Shown piece after piece: positions 47,220 through 55,399 of a stretch of DNA of 64,000 bases. The notes below the pieces were generated by a model that worked only from the letters and a program-made list of their open reading frames with translations, did no database searches and was not told the origin of the DNA. The translations under genes and the position numbers were made by a program. Numbering within the stretch: the first letter of the stretch is position 1; each line of letters starts with the position of its first letter. This DNA comes from an uncultured Lachnospiraceae bacterium (GTDB lineage Bacteria; Bacillota; Clostridia; Lachnospirales; Lachnospiraceae), in assembly GCA_910588215.1 (NCBI GenBank), contig CAJUQJ010000004.1:55839-119838 (forward strand). The letters run 5' to 3'.

Positions 47220-47315
47220 CGGCGGGACGCCGGCCGTAAGTGATGATAGGCGGCAATAGGCCGCTTGTTATAAAATTTAAGAAAATTAAGATTAAATTTT
47301 TAAGGAGGTAAGTTA

Positions 47316-49118
47316 ATGAAAAAGCGTATTGTATCAACATTGCTGGCAGTTGTATTGACAACTTCCATGATTCTGAGCGGATGCGGAGGCGGTGGACAGA
47401 CAGAGAACGCTGCACCTGCAGAAGACTCGGCGCCGACAGAAGAGGCGGCAGAAGCACCGGAGTCCGGCGACACAGAGAGTGCTGACGGAGAAGAAGCTGC
47501 GGCACAAGCACCGGCAGTTTCCCACGACGAAGAACTGACACTTGAAGTCTATGATGTGGCAGCCAACTATCAGGGATTGCAGAGCGGGTGGTATGGTAAG
47601 ATTCTGAAGGATAAGTTCAACATAGTGCTGAATATTATCGCTCCGCAGGTATCCGGTGACGGTGAGGCACTGTACCAGACCAGAACAGCTTCAGGAAATC
47701 TGGGTGACATTATCCTGTTAGATAACGCGGATATGCTGGAATGTGTTGATGTAGGCCTTGTTGCAGATATGAGTGCAGACATCCAGAGTTACCCGAATCT
47801 GATGAGATATTGGGAGCAGATCGAGAAGTTTAACAAAGGCATCGGGGACGGCGCTGGCATCTGGGCGATTCCCACAGAGATGAATACCAATGGCCCGACT
47901 GCCTATATGGCTGAGACGGTTTCTTCCATGCCGAGAATTCCGTGGGATTTCTATACGGAGCTTGGGAAGCCTGAATTGAATACACTGGATGACCTGATTC
48001 AAGTGCTGGCAGATATGCAGGCAGCGCATCCTACCAATGAAGCAGGTGACAAGGCGTACGGCATGACTCTGTGGAAGGACTGGGACAGTACATCCATTGA
48101 GAATGTTAATCAGCTGACGAAATGGTACGGACAGGAAGTGAACGGTTCCGTTCTGATCGGTTCCGATCATTCCATCACACCGCTGACCGACAAGAACGGT
48201 GCATACTATAAGATGCTCCATTTCTTCTTCGACGCAAACCAGAAAGGCATTGTTGATCCGGACTCTGCGACACAGGACTGGACATCCGCCAACGATAAGA
48301 TGAAACAGAAGAGAACTTATCTTGTATGGAACAACTGGATGCTGGGCTTCACCAACTCTCCTGAGATCGGTGAGAAAGGCGCTAACTACATGGGTATGCC
48401 GATCGCTGACATGACGGTATTCCAGACATCCGATTATTACTATGGCAGCGGCCGTGTATTCGGCATCGGTTCTCAGGTAGACGATGAGAAGAAGGCACGT
48501 ATCATGGAGTTCTTTGACTGGCTGGCATCTCCGGAAGGATGTACGATTCAGCATGCCGGTGACGAAGGCATTATCTATACTGTAAATGATGATGGTACTT
48601 ATACGCTGACAGAGGATGGTTACAACAGATTTACGACAGAGATCATGATTCCTGAAGAGTTGGGCGGCGGAAACTGGACAGACGGTAACAACCAGGTGAA
48701 CCAGTGGATTGTACAGAGTTACGACACGAACCCGGTCAATGGTGAGAGTTATGTGCCTGATCTGTGGGCATCTTATCTGGAGAAGAACAACACCAAGACA
48801 AACAAAGAGTGGAAAGAAATGTACGGGGCAGAGAATGAGGTTGAGTATCTGCAGGATAAGGGTATGATGAGCCCGGTTCCGCATATCAATATATCTCTGG
48901 CTATCGACACCACAGATATCGGCCTGATCCGCAGCCAGTGTAAGACGATCGTGTGTGACGCTTCCTGGAAAGCGATCTTCGCCGCAGACGAGGCAGCATT
49001 TGATGCAATTTGGGATGATATGTGTGCACAGCTGGAAGGCTTTGGCTGGAATGATCTGGTAGCGTTCGATACAGAGAAGTATCAGCCTGTTATCGATGCC
49101 AGAAAAGAAGTAAAGTAA
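47316..49118 (+). CDS. Family 1 sugar-binding lipoprotein, LplA-like
   Basis: 600 residues. Lipoprotein signal with lipobox ILSGC (Cys about 23), then an unusually acidic Ala/Glu-rich linker of about 50 residues, then a two-lobed binding fold (SGNLGDIILLDNADML, RIMEFFDWLASPEGCTIQHAGDEG). The size fits the large LplA/YtcQ type that works with LplB and LplC. TAAGGAGGTAAG precedes the ATG. No ATPase follows, so a shared MsmX-type ATPase from elsewhere is expected. Confidence 0.93.
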   Translation: MKKRIVSTLLAVVLTTSMILSGCGGGGQTENAAPAEDSAPTEEAAEAPESGDTESADGEEAAAQAPAVSHDEELTLEVYDVAANYQGLQSGWYGKILKDKFNIVLNIIAPQVSGDGEALYQTRTASGNLGDIILLDNADMLECVDVGLVADMSADIQSYPNLMRYWEQIEKFNKGIGDGAGIWAIPTEMNTNGPTAYMAETVSSMPRIPWDFYTELGKPELNTLDDLIQVLADMQAAHPTNEAGDKAYGMTLWKDWDSTSIENVNQLTKWYGQEVNGSVLIGSDHSITPLTDKNGAYYKMLHFFFDANQKGIVDPDSATQDWTSANDKMKQKRTYLVWNNWMLGFTNSPEIGEKGANYMGMPIADMTVFQTSDYYYGSGRVFGIGSQVDDEKKARIMEFFDWLASPEGCTIQHAGDEGIIYTVNDDGTYTLTEDGYNRFTTEIMIPEELGGGNWTDGNNQVNQWIVQSYDTNPVNGESYVPDLWASYLEKNNTKTNKEWKEMYGAENEVEYLQDKGMMSPVPHINISLAIDTTDIGLIRSQCKTIVCDASWKAIFAADEAAFDAIWDDMCAQLEGFGWNDLVAFDTEKYQPVIDARKEVK

Positions 49119-49159
49119 GCAGGAAAGTTGGGGCTTGATGGTTACGACTGATCTATACG

Positions 49160-49190
49160 ACAGGAGGCAGCGAGAATCTGCCTCCTGTTT
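49160..49190 (+). terminator. Rho-independent terminator after the importer operon
   Basis: ACAGGAGGCAG (49160-49170) and CTGCCTCCTGT (49178-49188) form a perfect 11-bp stem with a 7-base loop, followed by TT. Confidence 0.8.
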
Positions 49191-49232
49191 GCGTATTTGC
49201 CTACGTGCAGGAAATTTCGTAACAGATAAAGA

Positions 49233-49469
49233 TTACCGGTGAGGATCGTTTTTCTCTTTGCGGTCGATCCAACTGTTATCAGACAGGAACTGACGGAAGA
49301 AAAGCTTTTGTCGGCCATAGGTAAAGGTAGGACGGATTATGGTGACCGGGAAACGACAGTCATTGAATTTCTCCAGGAAAAAGTCCTCGGCGTCTTTCTT
49401 ACCGATGCCGTAAACCCAGGATGGATTGCGGGGGGAGTATCTTCCGGTATGTTCTGATCTATGATGATA
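49233..49469 (-). pseudogene. Remnant of an NAD-dependent epimerase/dehydratase gene
   Basis: The minus-strand reading contains NPSWVYGIGKKDAEDFFLEKF and FPVTIIRPTFTYG, the YxxxK-and-RP core of extended SDR epimerases. Only about 75 residues of the roughly 300-residue family remain: no Rossmann N-terminus, no C-terminus and no ribosome site. A MITE has inserted at its upstream side (49478). Orientation is opposite to the neighbouring glycan genes. Confidence 0.65.
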
Positions 49470-49477
49470 CACTGGTC

Positions 49478-49636
49478 GTTACTATTCACGGTGCCCTGCA
49501 CCTTGCTGCATGGGCATTGAGTACGTAGTACTCGCCGATAACTTTACGGTTTCAGGCATCCAGCCTCTCGCCGAAGGCGACTTGGAATGGGCTGGATGCG
49601 TTACAGTTTGCGGCCGGTTAGGCCGTGAACTGTAAC
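49478..49636. mobile_element. MITE, 159 bp, with 14-bp terminal inverted repeats and 8-bp target duplication
   Basis: The left end GTTACTATTCACGG and right end CCGTGAACTGTAAC are inverted repeats (12 of 14 match). CACTGGTC occurs immediately outside both ends (49470-49477 and 49637-49644), a clean target-site duplication. Inside are two hairpins: CATCCAGCC/GGCTGGATG (49557-49598), and a 16-bp stem with two G-U pairs (49600-49636). No coding capacity; a full-length transposon elsewhere would have moved it. Confidence 0.85.
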
Positions 49637-49758
49637 CACTGGTCGAATAGGGAAGAAAGGCTCGGCTTTCCTGTTTGTAGAAATCTTGGAATCATGATAA
49701 GATAAAGACAGGGAAGGTAGGAGGCGTTTACGGTAAAGCGCCTCGGAATGGAGGGACT

Positions 49759-50973
49759 ATGGAACAATACGCAGAGCGGAAAGCAACCGCACGGATCCGT
49801 GTGGTAGATGAAAAGGGAAATGCGGTAAAGAACACAGAATTTCAGGCAGAACTTAGGAAGCATGATTTCCTGTTTGGCTGCGGAGCCTTTGACGCGATTC
49901 CGCTGACGAACGAGAAAAAGGAAGATGCGTTCTATGAGGAACGTATGCGCAAATGGCTGGCGCTGTATAATTACGGCACCATGTCCTTTTACTGGGGCAG
50001 GTATGAGGCAACGGAAAATGAGCCGGCGTTTGAAAGCCGCATGAATGCATCTGCCTATCTGAAAGAGCATGGGAAGACCGTAAAAGGCCATCCATTGTGT
50101 TGGCATACCGTGTGTGCGGACTGGCTGATGCAATATGATAACAAGACAATCCTGGATAAGCAGCTTGCAAGGATTGACAGGGATGTCAGGGCCTTTGCCG
50201 GTGTGATCGATATGTGGGATGTGATCAATGAGGTGGTCATCATGCCGGAGTTCGACAAATATGACAATGCGGTCACCAGAATCTGTAAGGAATACGGACG
50301 CCTCAATCTTGTCAAAGAGGTATTTGCCGCGGCGAAAGCGGCCAATCCGCAGGCAGTGCTTTTGATCAATGATTTCAATTTAAGCGATAGGTATGCGCAG
50401 CTGATCGCTGAATGTCTGGATGCCGGTGTGGCGATCGACGCGATCGGCCTACAGACCCATCAGCACCAGGGTTACATGGGCAAAGAGAAGCTGGCGGAGA
50501 TCGTGGAACGATTTGCCGGGTTTGGTCTGCCGCTGCATTTTACGGAGAATACGCTGGTGTCCGGTCATATTATGCCGGCCCACATTGTGGATCTGAACGA
50601 TTACCAGATTCCTGAGTGGCCCACCACACCGGAGGGCGAGAAACGGCAGGCGGAAGAAATGGAAGACATGTATCGCTTCCTTTTTGCCCATCCTTCGGTA
50701 GAAGCGATCACCGGCTGGGACTTCACGGACGGTGCATGGCTGGGCGCGCCAAGCGGTGTGCTGCGGAAAGATAACAGCGAGAAACCGTCCTACCATATGT
50801 TGAAGAATCTGATCCATAAGGAATGGCACACGGCGGAGAAGATCCACACAGATGAGAACGGAATCGCGGCCCTTACCGGGTTTAAGGGAACCTATACCCT
50901 GACAGGAGAGAGCGGAAGCGGAGAATTCCGTCTTGGTCAGGGGGAGGAGTGTGTTACGGTGCACTGCTCGTAA
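49759..50973 (+). CDS. GH10 family endo-1,4-beta-xylanase (intracellular)
   Basis: 404 residues. KGHPLCWHTVCADWL, acid/base Glu in WDVINEVVI (about 158) and nucleophile Glu in LHFTENTLVSG (about 263) are intact; IDAIGLQTHQHQGYMG and GWDFTDGAWLGAPSG give other conserved strands. Start preceded by GAATGGAGGG. With no signal peptide it should cut short imported xylo-oligosaccharides. The last about 55 residues form a small beta-rich tail. GAGGCGTTTAC and GTAAAGCGCCTC flank the ribosome site as an imperfect palindrome (49721-49744). Confidence 0.94.
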   Translation: MEQYAERKATARIRVVDEKGNAVKNTEFQAELRKHDFLFGCGAFDAIPLTNEKKEDAFYEERMRKWLALYNYGTMSFYWGRYEATENEPAFESRMNASAYLKEHGKTVKGHPLCWHTVCADWLMQYDNKTILDKQLARIDRDVRAFAGVIDMWDVINEVVIMPEFDKYDNAVTRICKEYGRLNLVKEVFAAAKAANPQAVLLINDFNLSDRYAQLIAECLDAGVAIDAIGLQTHQHQGYMGKEKLAEIVERFAGFGLPLHFTENTLVSGHIMPAHIVDLNDYQIPEWPTTPEGEKRQAEEMEDMYRFLFAHPSVEAITGWDFTDGAWLGAPSGVLRKDNSEKPSYHMLKNLIHKEWHTAEKIHTDENGIAALTGFKGTYTLTGESGSGEFRLGQGEECVTVHCS

Positions 50974-50983
50974 AGTCAATTAT

Positions 50984-51063
50984 TATAGTAAACGACATAA
51001 TAAATTTCTGTTTCCGGCTCTTGCAGGAGCGATATACGGTAGCTTCTGCAAGGCCAAACTATA
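50984..51063. mobile_element. MITE copy 1 (80 bp, internally deleted)
   Basis: Starts TATAGTAAACGACATAATAA and ends AACTATA. It is nearly identical over about 70 bp to the element at 55589-55691 but lacks about 23 bp near the right end. It lies 10 bp after the xylanase stop. Confidence 0.75.
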
Positions 51064-51067
51064 GAAG

Positions 51068-51131
51068 AAAACAGGCAGCAGGACGTGTCGGTCACAGAGT
51101 GGATCGACGGCGGACCAGCTGCCTGTTTTTT
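51068..51131 (+). terminator. Terminator after the xylanase gene
   Basis: AAAACAGGCAGC pairs with GCTGCCTGTTTT across a 38-nt loop, and the right arm runs into T6. Confidence 0.65.
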
Positions 51132-51159
51132 GCCATATAGAATCAGGGCATCGAAAGCA

Positions 51160-51275
51160 GTGCAAATTTTCGAGGATATTTTTTCGAGTGTACAAGTTCA
51201 GAAACGGAGGCGTAGCGGGCTACGTTGAGTATTCTGGGCTTGTGCAATCGGGAAAATAGACCGAAATATTTGCAC
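51160..51275. repeat. 116-bp imperfect palindrome
   Basis: GTGCAAATTTTC at the left pairs with GAAATATTTGCAC at the right, ACAAGTTCAGAA with TTCTGGGCTTGT inside, and CGTAGCGGGCTACG at the centre. It would fold into one long hairpin and looks like an interspersed palindromic repeat. Single copy in this window. Confidence 0.6.
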
Positions 51276-51296
51276 AAGGGTTTTCAGTACGGAGTA

Positions 51297-52217
51297 CTAG
51301 TGCCTGCTGACAATGGAATAGTCATCTGTATATTCTCCTGACTGAGAATCATTAATTAAAATCTGATATGGCTTGTCTAAAGAAATCCAGATTTCAAAAT
51401 CTCTGCTTTCAAAGTCGCCGTCGGTAATCAATTGGTCATTAAATGTCCAAAATGTTGCGTTTTCACCAATTACGGATTGAACAGAATAACAGATCCCCTC
51501 TACCCCATTTACGGTTTCAATCCCACCGTTATAACTTAATGCGTCCTTGGTTCTGTCCAGTTCTGTAAGATGATCGTATATTTCATTCTCCAATTCTATC
51601 AGTTTTTCGTTGTGGTAATGCTTCCAATTATATACCTCTCGCTGGTCAAAATCCGGACAGGCAAGATACGCTGTTTTACCTTTCATATTGGGAACTGATA
51701 TGTTAAACTCTCCTTTCTCCGATTGAAAAGGCAATGTTTCGGCTCCATATACAAACACATTTACAGCGTTGCTGTTTTCTTCACTCTGTTTCCAGACCAC
51801 GCGGCTGACCCGGCAGGAAGCAAAATTGACTGTACCACTTATTTCAAGACAATTTGTTTCTTCATTATATGAAAGATCATCTACACTCATTGCGTGAGTA
51901 GATATAGGAACGCCAATTACAAAGACTCTTACAAAAGCGGATAGTAAAAGAAATACCAGCAACCCTGTAGTGATTCCAACGGCAATTTTCAACTTTCTGG
52001 TATGTTGCCGCAATTTTTTAAATCCGTCAAGTGCAATTTGTTCTTTTGCTTCCATTCCATTATTCAATTCTTCTTTCATTTCCAGATAGGCTCTATTACA
52101 TTTTTCGCATTCTTCTAAATGCCCTTTTACTACATTTTCCCCTGCTTCGCTTAAAACTCCGTCAATATATCCGGGAAGCAGATCCTTGATTATATCGCAG
52201 GAATAATTTTTATTCAT
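51297..52217 (-). CDS. Anti-sigma factor with zinc-finger (zf-HC2) N-terminus
   Basis: 306 residues. CDIIKDLLPGYIDGVLSEAG then HLEECEKC (HxxxCxxC) is the zinc-binding anti-sigma domain, in the cytoplasm. A single helix at about 77-100 (IAVGITTGLLVFLLLSAFVRV) crosses the membrane, and about 200 residues lie outside as a probable sensing domain. It overlaps the ECF sigma gene by 8 bp and should hold that sigma factor inactive. AT-rich relative to the glycan genes. Confidence 0.88.
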   Translation of the reverse strand: MNKNYSCDIIKDLLPGYIDGVLSEAGENVVKGHLEECEKCNRAYLEMKEELNNGMEAKEQIALDGFKKLRQHTRKLKIAVGITTGLLVFLLLSAFVRVFVIGVPISTHAMSVDDLSYNEETNCLEISGTVNFASCRVSRVVWKQSEENSNAVNVFVYGAETLPFQSEKGEFNISVPNMKGKTAYLACPDFDQREVYNWKHYHNEKLIELENEIYDHLTELDRTKDALSYNGGIETVNGVEGICYSVQSVIGENATFWTFNDQLITDGDFESRDFEIWISLDKPYQILINDSQSGEYTDDYSIVSRH

Positions 52218-52719
52218 GTGCCTTCAACTCCTTTTTGATTTTCTGTTTTGCTCGATAAAAAACCGTCCTACTCCAATTTTCACTCTTTCCTAAAATTGCT
52301 CCTATTTCACGAAAAGAAAGTTCGCCCGTAATTCGATATAAAATAACTTCCCGTTCCAACTCTGGCAAATGATGGATTGCCTGATAAAGCTCTATTTTAT
52401 TTTCCTGATTCAGTACGTTGGTCTCTCCGTTCGGTGAAGAATCATCCGATAAATAATCTGCCAATTCTACCATTTCCGCACGCTTCTTTTTTCGAAGCTC
52501 CTGGTATAAAACATGTTTCGCTATCTGGCAAAGCCATACAGATAATTTACAAGAGCCGTTATAACGTGAAATGGAGCCTACCGCCCGTAAAAATGTTTCC
52601 TGCATTAGTTCTTGAGACCATTCTATATCCTGCGTATAGGAATATAAAAAACGGTAAACTAAATTCGCATACTCTTGATAAATCGAATCCATGTCTATAT
52701 TTTTACAAGAATCCTGCAC
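52210..52719 (-). CDS. ECF-type RNA polymerase sigma factor
   Basis: 169 residues with a GTG start at 52719, placed by AGGAGGTGAAAAA directly upstream. Region 2: IYQEYANLVYRFLYSYTQD and ELMQETFLRAVGSI, with SCKLSVWLCQIAKHV. Region 4: LPELEREVILYRITGELSFREIGAILGKS. Typical short ECF architecture. Co-transcribed with its anti-sigma; targets unknown. Confidence 0.92.
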   Translation of the reverse strand: MQDSCKNIDMDSIYQEYANLVYRFLYSYTQDIEWSQELMQETFLRAVGSISRYNGSCKLSVWLCQIAKHVLYQELRKKKRAEMVELADYLSDDSSPNGETNVLNQENKIELYQAIHHLPELEREVILYRITGELSFREIGAILGKSENWSRTVFYRAKQKIKKELKAHE

Positions 52720-53192
52720 TTTTTCACCTCCTAGTAAGTAGATTTTTAAGTTATATAGGATATTTGCTATAGCTTATCTCTTATATCACATAATAACGGT
52801 GTTTGTTACAACATAACGCAATTTTTTTCAAAAATATTCCACTTACTCATTTGGAAGTGGGTTGCTAAAGAAACAGCCTGTCTGTATTGCCATAAATTTT
52901 CTTTGAAGTTTACGGAATAATGCAGTTGCTGTTCACTAAATTATTATATTACTTTACCGTACGTGAGCATTGATGACGGAGATGTATTCATTCTCCATTT
53001 CTTCAATTATTATAACTTCTATACGGGTAGTTTCTATCCAAAAGAAAAGTTGTCGGCTGGGCATGAAGCGTTTCGTCAAGTGTTTTTTTGAGTTATTGAC
53101 GCAAAACTTTTTGGCGCGGCGGGAAACGGGCAGGAAGAACGGGCGCAAAATGCGTCTGTGGACGGTTAGAAGCCGTTTTCGTGGGTAGGTAG
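52720..53192. other. Gap without a supported gene
   Basis: AT-rich sequence upstream of the sigma operon includes TGTTACAACA (52804-52813), possibly part of an autoregulated ECF promoter. The 52950-53190 part is denser in GC with a minus-strand open frame of 112 codons (MENEYISVINAHVR at its end) that has no ribosome site and no recognised family. It may be a decayed mobile-element piece. Confidence 0.35.
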
Positions 53193-53221
53193 TTGTTTTT
53201 CGTGATTGGCTATGGTATAAT
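53193..53221 (+). promoter_or_regulatory. Promoter for the small membrane protein gene
   Basis: TTGTTT (53193-53198), 17-bp spacer, TATAAT (53216-53221), 46 bp before ATG 53267. Confidence 0.6.
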
Positions 53222-53266
53222 TCTTCCACCATAGATTGGTAAATTAAGACTTGAAAGGAGAATGGC

Positions 53267-53680
53267 ATGAAAAAGAAATACGTCATCCCCATCAGTTTTA
53301 TTATCGTTGTGGCAGTAGGAATTATCAGCTTTTATCTGCTGACCCGACCTACAGTATTAGGTAATATGAGCAATGAGTATTCAAAGCAAGTCACCACATC
53401 ATCTGACATTTCTTTCGTAGGAGAAGCAGGCAATAGGATAAAGTTTGTTTTTGAATCGAATGTTATCAGCGGAAATTTGGACATGACCTTGTACGATTCA
53501 GATGGTAATGCTGTTTATACTTTGGATAATGCAAAAGAGTTGGCGACCTATTTTATACTTGAACGTTCCACCACATATACATTGGTCGCTAAGTGTGATA
53601 ACTTTGTCGGAACGTATAAAATCTTTGTGTATTTAGACAAAGCAAACACATCGACAGATTCCGGTTTATCGGTTCAATAA
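53267..53680 (+). CDS. Small membrane-anchored protein of unknown function
   Basis: 137 residues. Positive start KKKY, a single hydrophobic segment (about 5-26) with no lipobox, then about 110 residues outside the membrane. The exported part is beta-rich (ISFVGEAGNRIKFVFESNV, GNLDMTLYDSDGNAVYTL, TTYTLVAKCDNFVGTYKIFV), resembling a small jelly-roll or PPC-like sandwich. I do not recognise a family with certainty. GAAAGGAGAATGGC precedes the start; it has its own promoter and stands alone next to a relaxase remnant. Confidence 0.65.
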   Translation: MKKKYVIPISFIIVVAVGIISFYLLTRPTVLGNMSNEYSKQVTTSSDISFVGEAGNRIKFVFESNVISGNLDMTLYDSDGNAVYTLDNAKELATYFILERSTTYTLVAKCDNFVGTYKIFVYLDKANTSTDSGLSVQ

Positions 53681-53734
53681 AAGCCCAAAACAGGGCGGCG
53701 GTGACAGGCATTGACTATCCCGCCACTTTGTCTG

Positions 53735-54139
53735 TTATCGCTCCATATCCTGTGCCCTGTTCGGTTGCCATTCCCTCTGTTCCTGCCGCAAGATACTGTA
53801 AACACTCTTTCTGATCTTCTCCGCTTCTTTCACTTCCTCTTTCAAAGCAAGATACCGCTGATTGAGCGTTTTCCTCTCGGCGGTCAGTTTGGAGTATTCT
53901 TCTTTCCATGCCTTTGTCGGGATTGTGGTTTTTCCGTTCATCACGCCTTTAAGATAATCTTTCTTTGCCGTGAGCAAGATTTGCTCCGCTTCGGTCAGCG
54001 GCTTTTTCCCCTTAGATTTGAAATAAATGTCGGCTTGCTCTAAATGTTTTTTGAGAGTGCTTAACTGCCGTTCAACAGGTTTTGGCTTGCCTTGAATATC
54101 CAGTTGTATATTTGTGTTTTTAAAAGGCGTATGATAAGA
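53735..54139 (-). pseudogene. C-terminal fragment of a mobilisation relaxase (MobA/MobL type)
   Basis: The minus strand reads, from 54139, TPFKNTNIQLDIQGKPKPVE, then LKKHLEQADIYFKSKGKKPL and a coiled-coil segment (LTAERKTLNQRYLALKEEVK) ending RAQDMER-stop. This matches the charged tail of relaxases carried by Firmicute conjugative/mobilisable elements. The catalytic N-terminal three quarters are absent, and a TAA stop precedes it in frame (54140-54142). Evidence of a decayed mobile element. Confidence 0.6.
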
Positions 54140-54253
54140 TTAGAAAATAGAATGCAGAAGATAACAGGTGAGAGCCCTTTCGGTCAGATTACGGTCTTTG
54201 GCAAGAGTACGAAAGAAGGAGAAGTCAGGAGTATGTTGGAAAAGGGGACATAA
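54131..54253 (+). CDS. Short ORF directly before the HipA-like gene
   Basis: 40 residues (MIRLENRMQKITGESPFGQI and 20 more, ending LEKGT). Its stop lies 4 bases before the kinase start, as expected for coupled translation, but the ribosome site is poor (no clear AGGAGG). No family recognised. It could be the remainder of a longer gene or an unusual small antitoxin-like peptide. Confidence 0.25.
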   Translation: MIRLENRMQKITGESPFGQITVFGKSTKEGEVRSMLEKGT

Positions 54254-54257
54254 TGAG

Positions 54258-55091
54258 ATGGATTTGGTAAGAGAATTAAAGGATATGACATTTTTGGACT
54301 GGACCGAAAAGAAACTGTCACCGGGAACACCGGGATGTTTTCTAAAAGCTTATGAAGAGACTGAACACGGAAGGGTTTATTATAAGTTATCGAATTATGA
54401 TAGTTATCGCGGTGTTTTTGGACATGAGTGTATTAATGAACTTGTTGTGAGCCGGGTTATGGATATATTGAAGATTCCTCATTTACAGTATCGACTGATT
54501 CATGCAGAAATTTGTATTAGAAATAAGAGAATAGAAACATGGATATGTGCTTCGGATAATTTCCGCAGGCCAGATGAACAGAAAGTAGGATTTGATCTGC
54601 TGTATGATCTGGAAAAAAGGGATGATGAATCACCACTGGAATTTGCAGTCAGATGCGGGTGGGAACAATATATTTATCAGATGTTTTTGATAGATTATCT
54701 TGTCGCAAATCGCGACCGTCACGGAGGAAACCTTGAAGTATTAAGGAAAGGCGATAAGGAGATACGGTTGGCACCTCTTTTTGATCAGGGAGTGTCACTG
54801 CTGTTTTCAACTTATGGAGAGGAAAAACATATTGAAGAATTTAATATTTTAAGAGATTTTCCGGTAAATAATTTTATAGGATCCAGGTCGCTGGAATATA
54901 ACCTGTCATTGATTCCTTTAGAATTTGATCTCGAAATTGCAGAACTTCTGGAAACGGATAAGGAATATATTTTACATGGCCTGGATGAGATATTGACGCA
55001 AAACCATTTAACGAAAATCTGGCAGATGATATGGAAGAGATGGTGCAGATATGAAGAAATACGCAGTGAAGGAAGCACGTTATGGGAATAA
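54258..55091 (+). CDS. HipA/CtkA-like serine/threonine kinase
   Basis: 277 residues from ATG 54258 (AAAAGGGG upstream). The core kinase motifs are DYLVANRDRHGGNLEVL (catalytic Asp and metal-binding Asn) and APLFDQGVSLL (DFG-like Asp). YYKLSNYDSYRG and ECINELVVSRVMDIL fit the ATP-binding lobe. This is the compact HipA-related form lacking the usual N-terminal subdomain and without a HipB gene. In known systems such kinases inactivate translation factors. Lower GC than the glycan genes. Overlaps the next gene by 41 bp. Confidence 0.78.
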   Translation: MDLVRELKDMTFLDWTEKKLSPGTPGCFLKAYEETEHGRVYYKLSNYDSYRGVFGHECINELVVSRVMDILKIPHLQYRLIHAEICIRNKRIETWICASDNFRRPDEQKVGFDLLYDLEKRDDESPLEFAVRCGWEQYIYQMFLIDYLVANRDRHGGNLEVLRKGDKEIRLAPLFDQGVSLLFSTYGEEKHIEEFNILRDFPVNNFIGSRSLEYNLSLIPLEFDLEIAELLETDKEYILHGLDEILTQNHLTKIWQMIWKRWCRYEEIRSEGSTLWE

Positions 55092-55389
55092 AATCTTATC
55101 AATTCTAATCTACGATGAAGATAAAAAAGAATTTACCATTGACATTCCGGAAGATGTCACCGAACAGGAAGCGCCTTTTATGATGTCACTTTTCGTAAGA
55201 CGGGGTATTCGACATATCGGCCCGGAATGGAGTATCCGGTGGATAAGAGAACGGGTAGTTCCAAGCAGCAGGCAGAATATCGGACAGATCCTGCGGGAAA
55301 ATGATATGCAAGTTTATGATGAATATGCACTTTTGGTCAAGAACGAAGGAAGATCCTGCCAGGATGAGTGCTATCTTGAAGAGATGTGA
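55051..55389 (+). CDS. Small partner protein of the HipA-like kinase, unknown function
   Basis: 112 residues, start ATG 55051 inside the kinase gene, a 41-bp overlap in another frame that strongly implies coupled expression. Charged and soluble: ILIYDEDKKEFTIDIPEDV and IRWIRERVVPSSRQNIGQIL. No DNA-binding motif is evident. Possibly an antitoxin or a substrate/adaptor of the kinase; inferred from position only. Confidence 0.65.
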   Translation: MKKYAVKEARYGNKILSILIYDEDKKEFTIDIPEDVTEQEAPFMMSLFVRRGIRHIGPEWSIRWIRERVVPSSRQNIGQILRENDMQVYDEYALLVKNEGRSCQDECYLEEM

Positions 55390-55399
55390 TGTAATTTGT

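Noticed and set aside
49600..49636. attC-like integron site or Rho-independent terminator
   Set aside because: The stem lacks the attC core orientation and a U-run; it is better explained as the right end of the MITE.
52954..53292. 112-codon minus-strand frame
   Set aside because: No ribosome site, overlaps the start of a better-supported gene, low complexity; at most a decayed piece.
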